From: Amylostereum areolatum
Taxonomy: Eukaryota; Basidiomycota; Agaricomycetes; Russulales; Stereaceae
Length of the DNA stretch: 64,000 nt
Reading direction: 5' to 3'
Assembly (NCBI GenBank): GCA_012932865.1
Contig: SAXG01000008.1
Location: forward strand, 930,001-994,000
The notes under the pieces are model-generated. The model worked only from the letters and a program-made list of their open reading frames with translations, did not search any database and was not told the origin of the DNA. Below are positions 58,178 through 64,000 of this stretch, one piece after another. Each line of letters starts with the position of its first letter. Position 1 is the stretch's first letter. The translations under genes and the position numbers were made by a program.

Positions 58178-59486
58178 ATGGGCGTACTCGCTCCTGGTCA
58201 CGGTCTTCAACATCTCCCAGACCATGCCAAAACCCTCGCCCTTTCCTTCGCGTCATTCGCCCTGCTCCAGCTTTGGCTCTCGCCTACTCTTTCGCGTGTT
58301 ATCCTCGGCCCACAAAAATGGAAAGACCTCGGGAAACGTACCCAGGGTGGCTGGTGCGCACGCTTGTGCATCTATCTGCGAAGGACGATGGAAGGATGAA
58401 CGTGTCTGCGTTTTGGTTGTGATGTTGGAGAACAGGAACGTACGCGTGGCTTCGACGGTGCATGCCCTCCTCGTTGTCCCGCTCGCCGTACGGTGCTTCA
58501 GCAGCCCGGTTCTAGATATGGATAGGGCGTTTGGATGGGACGATACGGCGGGCGCCCTCTATGCCATGTCGTGCGGGTACGTTCTTTCCACTTCGAAATG
58601 CTGGAGCCGTATATTCATTTTGAGGGATGTGGTCGCAGGTATTTCGCGTGGGACACGCTAACCTCGATCGTTCAATATGAAGGCATCGGGTTTGTCGTTC
58701 ATGGTGCGCATTCTGATTTGGGAAGGCGTATTCACGGAACTCACTGCTCGCGCTGGTATCAGGTGTGGTCTGTCTCGCTATATATCTGATGGGCTTCGTG
58801 AGTGTTCTCCCCTGTATGCTTTTCAGCGGACGTCTGACCATTCGTAGAGGCCTTTCCTCGCGTACTACGGCACCCGATTTCTCCTCTGGGAGCTGTAAGT
58901 GTATCCCATTCTCGTCATGCGTGCCCTGCCGTGACTGACGCCCCACTATCAGGAGCACGCCCTTTCTGAATATTCATTGGTAACTCTTTTACGAAACCAT
59001 TTCGACCCACCCAAAGTTTCATGGAATCGGCCCATAGGTTCTTGGACAAGACCGGGAGGACAGGCTCCGTCTTCCAACTCCTGAACGGCGCGGCACTGAT
59101 CTCTACCTTCGCCTCCGTTCGACTGGTCTACGGTGGTATCATGGTGCGCATTTCTCCTCCCCACTGCGTCCTGTTTTCTCGGCTGAATTTCGCGATGCAG
59201 TCTTACCAATTCTATCAAACCATCGCGGCCGTCAAGTCTCAAATCCCGCCATCCCTCTTCTACGCGTACGCGGCGGGAAACATCGTGCTTCAAGGACTAA
59301 ACTGGTTCTGGTTCGTCCCAAGCATTCTGTCATACTCTTCTCCCCTCTCTCCCTTCCCTTCACCGCATTCTTTCAACCCCTCTAATCGAAACGCGGGCAT
59401 TCTCGTGCACCAGGTTTACCAGAATGATCGCCGCTCTCCGCAAACGATTCTCCGGCCCCACCGAAAAAAGGGTCAAACGCTCTTAG
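58178..59486 (+). CDS. TLC-domain membrane protein (TMEM56/CLN8-like)
   Basis: Seven or so exons. Start MGVLAPGHGLQHLPDHA, then a span AKTLALSFASFALLQLWL, the loop WKDLGKRTQGGWNVRVAS and HALLVVPLAVRCF. Next come the family-typical YAMSCGYFAWDTLTSIVQYE, then VVCLAIYLMGFRPFLAYYGT, LLWELSTPFLNIHWFLDKTG, NGAALISTFASVRLVYGG, and a last span AAGNIVLQGLNWFWF followed by a basic tail ending EKRVKRS. TLC proteins are multi-span ER or Golgi proteins; some are ceramide synthases, others (this branch) have poorly known lipid roles. The ceramide synthase His-His motif is absent. The tail could be an ER signal (inference). Confidence 0.82.
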
Positions 59487-59774
59487 AGTGACGTCGCGCC
59501 TCGCGAACGATAATCTACTTGGGTATATTTCTTGTGTCACAACCGCTTGTTGTACTTGTCTTATACTGTACCGTACTCGTTGGGTAATTATAGCACTCCT
59601 ACGCTCTGTCCACGCCGAATGAATCCACATCAAAAGCATACCACACGTCACCGTGCACAACAAACAACAGTGCCCTGGCCAAAGAGAACCGTCGTCTAAG
59701 TACTATGTAAGAATGTATGTATGTACCGCAAAACCATAGATCCGTCAGAAAAGAGTCCTGATAACCAAGTCCGC
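59487..59774. other. Convergent 3' spacer
   Basis: Short spacer between the TLC gene and VPS54 stops; nothing recognised. Confidence 0.5.
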
Positions 59775-62700
59775 CTACTCGCCCGCTTCCACCTGAACTC
59801 CATCCTTCGGCGGCGTTGGCGGGGGTAGCGGCGAAGGTGACGCGCCCTCTTCTCGCTGCATCTCCACCGGCGAGGCGACCCGAACCTCGTCCGCGCCCTC
59901 CTCCTCCTCCGCGTCAAACACGGGCACCTGCCTGAACCCGACCTTCTTCTCCACCGGCGGAGCCTGCAACGCCGGCGCCGCAGGTGGATCCACGGTCGCC
60001 GCGTACCCGTTCTGCTCCCGCTCCCGCTCCTGCTCCTGCGCGTGTGCTGATCCGTTCTGGGTCGGAAGGGGCGGCAGCGGCGATGACGGCCGGGACGAGG
60101 ACGACGGCTGTTTCTCCACGAAGGACGACGCAGGCGAGGGCGGGGGCGGGGTCTTGTCCACGGGCGCGGGCGCGGGCAGCGTTGGCGTGCGCGAGAGCAT
60201 GCCCTTCAGCCGCTCGTTGCCGAACAGCGACGTGCGCTTCGTCGGCGTCGGCTTGGGCGACGCGAGCGGGATCGTGCCCGACGGCAGCGGCAGCGGCGAA
60301 TGCGGCGTCGCCTGGCCCGGGAGCCGCTTCTCGGACACGACGGTCTCGAGCATGCCGACGGGCACGCCGCCGACGGACTTGAGCCCAGAGAACTTGGATT
60401 TGAGGTGGTGCGCGTCGGCCATCATGCTGTGGGTGCGGGATCGACGTCAGCGAAGGGTTCAATGTTGTGGGAAGGGAAGGCGCGTACCGCTCTTTGGCTT
60501 CGAGGGAGGGCAGGTCGATCTTTGTGTATTCTTCAGACAGCCGGTGGTTGATCGCGGCGAACACCTGCGACATAACGTACTGTAACGCGGGCGACGTTAA
60601 GCACCCATTCACTCGCCACGGCCAAAATCGAACACAAACGCACCTCAACGACGGTACTGGATAGATACCTAGACAGCACCTTATGCAGCGTGACCGTCTC
60701 CTTCACCAACAGCTCCATGTAGTCGTTCACCCCCGGTTTCAAGGGGGGTACTTCCCACCGGATCGCCTGGAGCGACTTGATGTGCGCCGCGAGACGGTCG
60801 CCCATGATCGCGACGAGCTTGGCGTGGATCTCGTTTTGGTGCTCCTGGTAGTCGCGCTTGAGCTTGTCGAACTCGACGAGCATCACGGCCTGTTTCGAGT
60901 TGAGGTGCCGGCGGAACGTCTCGCGCACGTATGGGATGAGCGCGATCATGATGGAGAGCGATTGGGAGGCGAGCGCTGAGGGAGGTTCGGATGAGCAACC
61001 AAAGTGGGGAGAGGGCGCGAAGAGCGGCGGGACCTACCCAGGTGTTTTGCGGTGATGTTCTTGAGACCGGCGCTACGCATCGCGCCCGCGCCTAGCACTA
61101 CCTGACACGTCCTCGAATTGAACGCCTTCAAAAACTCGATGGCGCGGCTCATGGTGTCCGTGGTGAGCAAGCTCAGATTGATGATGACTTTGAGGTAGTC
61201 TGTGAGGGCGATGAGGACCTCCTGCGTCGCCGACACCGCGAAATAACTCCGCTCCTCGATGCGCAGGTGTTTGGCTGGGGAGGTCCCGTTCTTATGCGGG
61301 CGGGGAGAGGACGGCGCGGTGGGCGAGCCTGGGACGGGTACTGGAGAAGGTGGGGGTTTGAGTGTGGCAGGTGACGGTCGGGGGGAAGAGGGCGGTGCGA
61401 CGGTGGGAGAGAGCTCGAGCATGAACTCTTGCGGATCTCGGACGGCCGCGGCGACGATGAGGTTTGTGATGTGCTGGAGGGAGGACGGGATCTCCGCTTG
61501 TGACCACTGCTCGTCTTCGACGAGTTTCGCGGACTGGGATATTCGGGTTTGGTGGAAGGATTGCAGGAAGGATTTGGCCTGTCGACATGATTAATGCCGA
61601 ATAACATAGTGGCTGTATGCGCTGTGCTCACCTGGCTGACGACGACACCCCGCAACCCAACGATCATGCGCCGACAGATGACCTCGCAGCGCACGACGAA
61701 ATTCCAGCTCTCTTTGAAGAGATTGACGAACTCCCACAGTTCGAGCTTAGAGTGCTGTTCGGTGCGTGTGGAGAGGACCTTGGAAGCGAGGATGTTGGCG
61801 AGTTCTGCTGCGGAGGAGAGGACATCGTAGAGGGTGTCGTTGATCGAGGCCAGGTCCACGGAGGTTTGGGACGTTCTACGCGACCGTCAGCACGAGCGCT
61901 CTCGTGGTGCAAGGTCGCAGAGCACTTACTGGGCGCCGTCTATTGTCTCGACAAGAATACTGTTCAGCAATTGTAAGCCCTCTATGCAATGGAGGTAGTT
62001 CTTGTACATGGTACGGAGCAAGGTGACGAAGTTGGGCTGGCTCATAGCACGCAGGTCCGTCATCCACCTGAGCAGCGCGTTCAGTACATCTGCATACAAA
62101 AGAGGAAGGCGAACACGCACGGTGCATCCCTCTGAGCCTTGGGGTCGTCGCCGTCGAGTTCAAAGGAGGATATATGCTGAGGTACAGTGATGAGTTCCGC
62201 GTTCCAAGGACACTAGAAAAGAAACGAGAGCGCACCCGCTTAACAACGCCCTTCACCTCGCCTAGCACGACCTCTCTCCACTCCTTCAGCGTATCGCGCA
62301 CCGTCGCCGTCCGAACAAGGCCATGGACAAGAGGTCGTAACCTATCCCGCAACGCCACATCCCCTTCCTCCCGCGATCCGCTATCTTCAGAGTATATGCG
62401 CTCGACGAGATCGACCTTGAGAACCGCCACGGCGTCCGTCGTAAGCGACGCCGCGATCTCCAGCGTCAACGTTTGCAGTTGGCTCGGCAACGCCGAGAAC
62501 GCCTTCAGGGACGACAAAGCGACGGTGGACGTCCCGAGCTGGAATTGTGCGTTGTATGGTGTCGGTGTAGGCATGGCGTTCGCGCTTTCTGGCGGTTCTT
62601 CGGCGAGAGAGGCTAGCGGTGTCCGTGGGGGATGGTTCGTCTGGTCGAAAGCGGGTGGTGGTGGGGCTGCGGATGGCCCTTCCCACATCTGGCGAAGGCC

Positions 62701-63867
62701 GTCTACGACGTTGAGCGCCTCTCCCCACTGCCCCGCGCGCACTAAGCTCTTCACGAGCTCGACCATATCAAGCACCCCACCGACCATACGCACGCCCTCG
62801 CGGACATGCGAAAGATGTTCGAGACGCGCCTCGCGATGCACGGCGTGAAGCCCGCGCAGGGCCCCTTGCTTGTCCACGTCCTGGAGTTGAGAGCGCAGAG
62901 ACTGGATTTGGGATAGACATCGCGAGGACTCGGCTTGGAGGTCTTGGAGGTTCGTGAGCGCGGCGAAGAACGAGGTCGCGCGTCGTGCGATCTCGTCAAC
63001 GAGGTGTTGTTCGAGGGTGTCGGCGTGGTGGGAGAGTTTCTCTAGGAGGGGAAGGGAATGGGCAAGCGCCGAGGGATCGAGGGGAGGCAAAGGCATGGGT
63101 GTGGTCGAAGACATGGACGCGCGCGACGAAGACGAGGGCGGAGACACTTCAGCAACGGCATTGAATGTGCGCGGATCGCCGAGGTTGAAGTTCGGGTCGA
63201 AGAAGATGTCCGGGACGGAGGACAGCGGCGGGAGGACTCGAGTCGGCCTCGGTGTTCGCGGCGTGCTCGGTTGGAGATCGAGGTCGCCCTCGAGATACGG
63301 TGCGGGAGATGTGGAAGACTCCCCGACGCGCGCCGACCCCGACCGCCCAAGTTCCACGCTCCGTTGAAAGCGCTCCCATTCTGGGCCGACGGCGCGTAGG
63401 TAGGCGTCAAAGTCTTTCCTGCGCACGCGGGGAAGGTCGGCGAGGGGAACGGAGGGCACGGCGGCGTGCGCCTTTGGAGGGGCGGATTTCTTGTGAGGGT
63501 TGTTGACGACGGTGGATATTGCTGGAGGCGGGGGTGGTCAGCGCACTCGTCGGCGAAGCCGTGACACGCACGCGGCGGACAGAGACGTACCATGAAACCC
63601 ATGTTTTGCGCTGCTCCATTCGGCGGGGACGGTGTTGAGCGCGAGATGTGTGGACGACGCAGACCCGGCCGCGCCGTAGATTTCGACCTTGGGCGTCGTG
63701 CTGAAGTAGTCGCCGCGCCCCTCTGTGGTCTCGGACACGCTTCGGGGCCCAGGCCGCCGCGTCGATGAGTCCCAATTAAACCGGTAGGCCTGACGGGTGG
63801 TGGGCACGTCGCGTAGAGAGCCGACGGGGCTCCCTGGCCGCGACGGATTCGAAGTGTAGTCGGACAT
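59775..63867 (-). CDS. VPS54: VPS54, GARP tethering complex subunit
   Basis: Large multi-exon gene starting MSDYTSNPSRPGSPVGSL at 63867, roughly 1100 aa. The disordered N-terminus leads to VPLADLPRVRRKDFDAYL, FDPNFNLGDPRTFNAVAE and the coiled Vps54 N-terminal domain (LEKLSHHADTLEQHLVDEIA, LHAVHREARLEHLSHVREGV). Middle parts include QPNFVTLLRTMYKNYLHCIE. The C-terminal Vps54 domain shows RSYFAVSATQEVLIALTDYL, FNSRTCQVVLGAGAMRSAGL, HIKSLQAIRWEVPPLKPGV and YVMSQVFAAINHRLSEEYTK. A 200-residue Pro/Ser/Glu-rich tail ends the protein. GARP (Vps51-54) tethers endosome-derived vesicles at the trans-Golgi network. Introns of about 50 to 70 nt; not every exon edge was fixed. Confidence 0.9.
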
Positions 63868-64000
63868 TTGGCTGATCGCGGGAGGTAGGGGGGCACTGCG
63901 GAGGGTTGTACGTGCGCTTCAGTTGGTGGTCGACGAGATGGAGAAGAAAGCCAGGAGTGTTTGCGGTCAAAGATGTGGACGCGATGGCATGCGGTGTGAT
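63868..64000. promoter_or_regulatory. Upstream region of VPS54, cut by window end
   Basis: Only 133 bases are visible; nothing further can be said. Confidence 0.3.

Overview
This window is nuclear DNA of a basidiomycete fungus, most likely a wood- or litter-associated Agaricomycete. The signs are genes cut by many short introns (mostly about 50 to 90 nt, GT..AG), a copper radical oxidase with all glyoxal-oxidase ligand residues, extracellular cupredoxins, a FunK1-type protein kinase pair and F-box proteins. Base use is moderately GC-rich, except for one extreme GC-rich, microsatellite-laden block. There are no operons, Shine-Dalgarno sites, CRISPR arrays or rRNA genes, and I recognised no tRNA. 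Most exon coordinates were worked out by hand from splice signals, reading phase and, where possible, comparison of copies within the window.

Layout. 0-8 kb: conserved housekeeping genes, namely a DUF3835 (URI/Bud27-type) gene, the ribosome-assembly KH protein Pno1/Dim2, a copper radical oxidase and amidophosphoribosyltransferase (first step of purine synthesis). 8-22 kb: an accessory stretch with an F-box protein, one intact and one broken copy of an uncharacterised gene family, a GPI-type cupredoxin, a mitochondrial-type thioredoxin, and two tandem FunK1-type kinase copies in decay. 22.3-32.5 kb: a roughly 10-kb block of simple repeats and homopolymer tracts holding only an Ecl1-like zinc-finger gene and a candidate secreted protein. 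33-38 kb: a myotubularin-type phosphoinositide phosphatase and S-adenosylmethionine synthetase. 39-46 kb: a small membrane protein, an APC-family permease and a secreted protein of unknown role. 45.8-47.3 kb: inverted-repeat structures that look like a short non-autonomous mobile element, plus a possible HMG-box gene relic. 47-54 kb: a GNAT acetyltransferase, a second cupredoxin, a small unknown protein and an alpha/beta hydrolase. 54.8-57.7 kb: the second pair of the uncharacterised family, again one broken and one intact. 58-64 kb: a TLC-domain membrane protein and VPS54 of the GARP tethering complex.

The most interesting discovery is the four-copy uncharacterised family (about 340 aa, three exons with identical intron phases, a basic leader that looks mitochondrial). 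It sits as two tandem pairs 40 kb apart, and each pair has one intact gene and one pseudogene. Other notable points are a start codon split by an intron in the purine gene, the inverted-repeat element at 45.8-46.8 kb, and the simple-repeat block around the Ecl1-like gene. Several genes need a single-base frame change to read through. These may be real lesions or assembly errors, and raw reads would decide.
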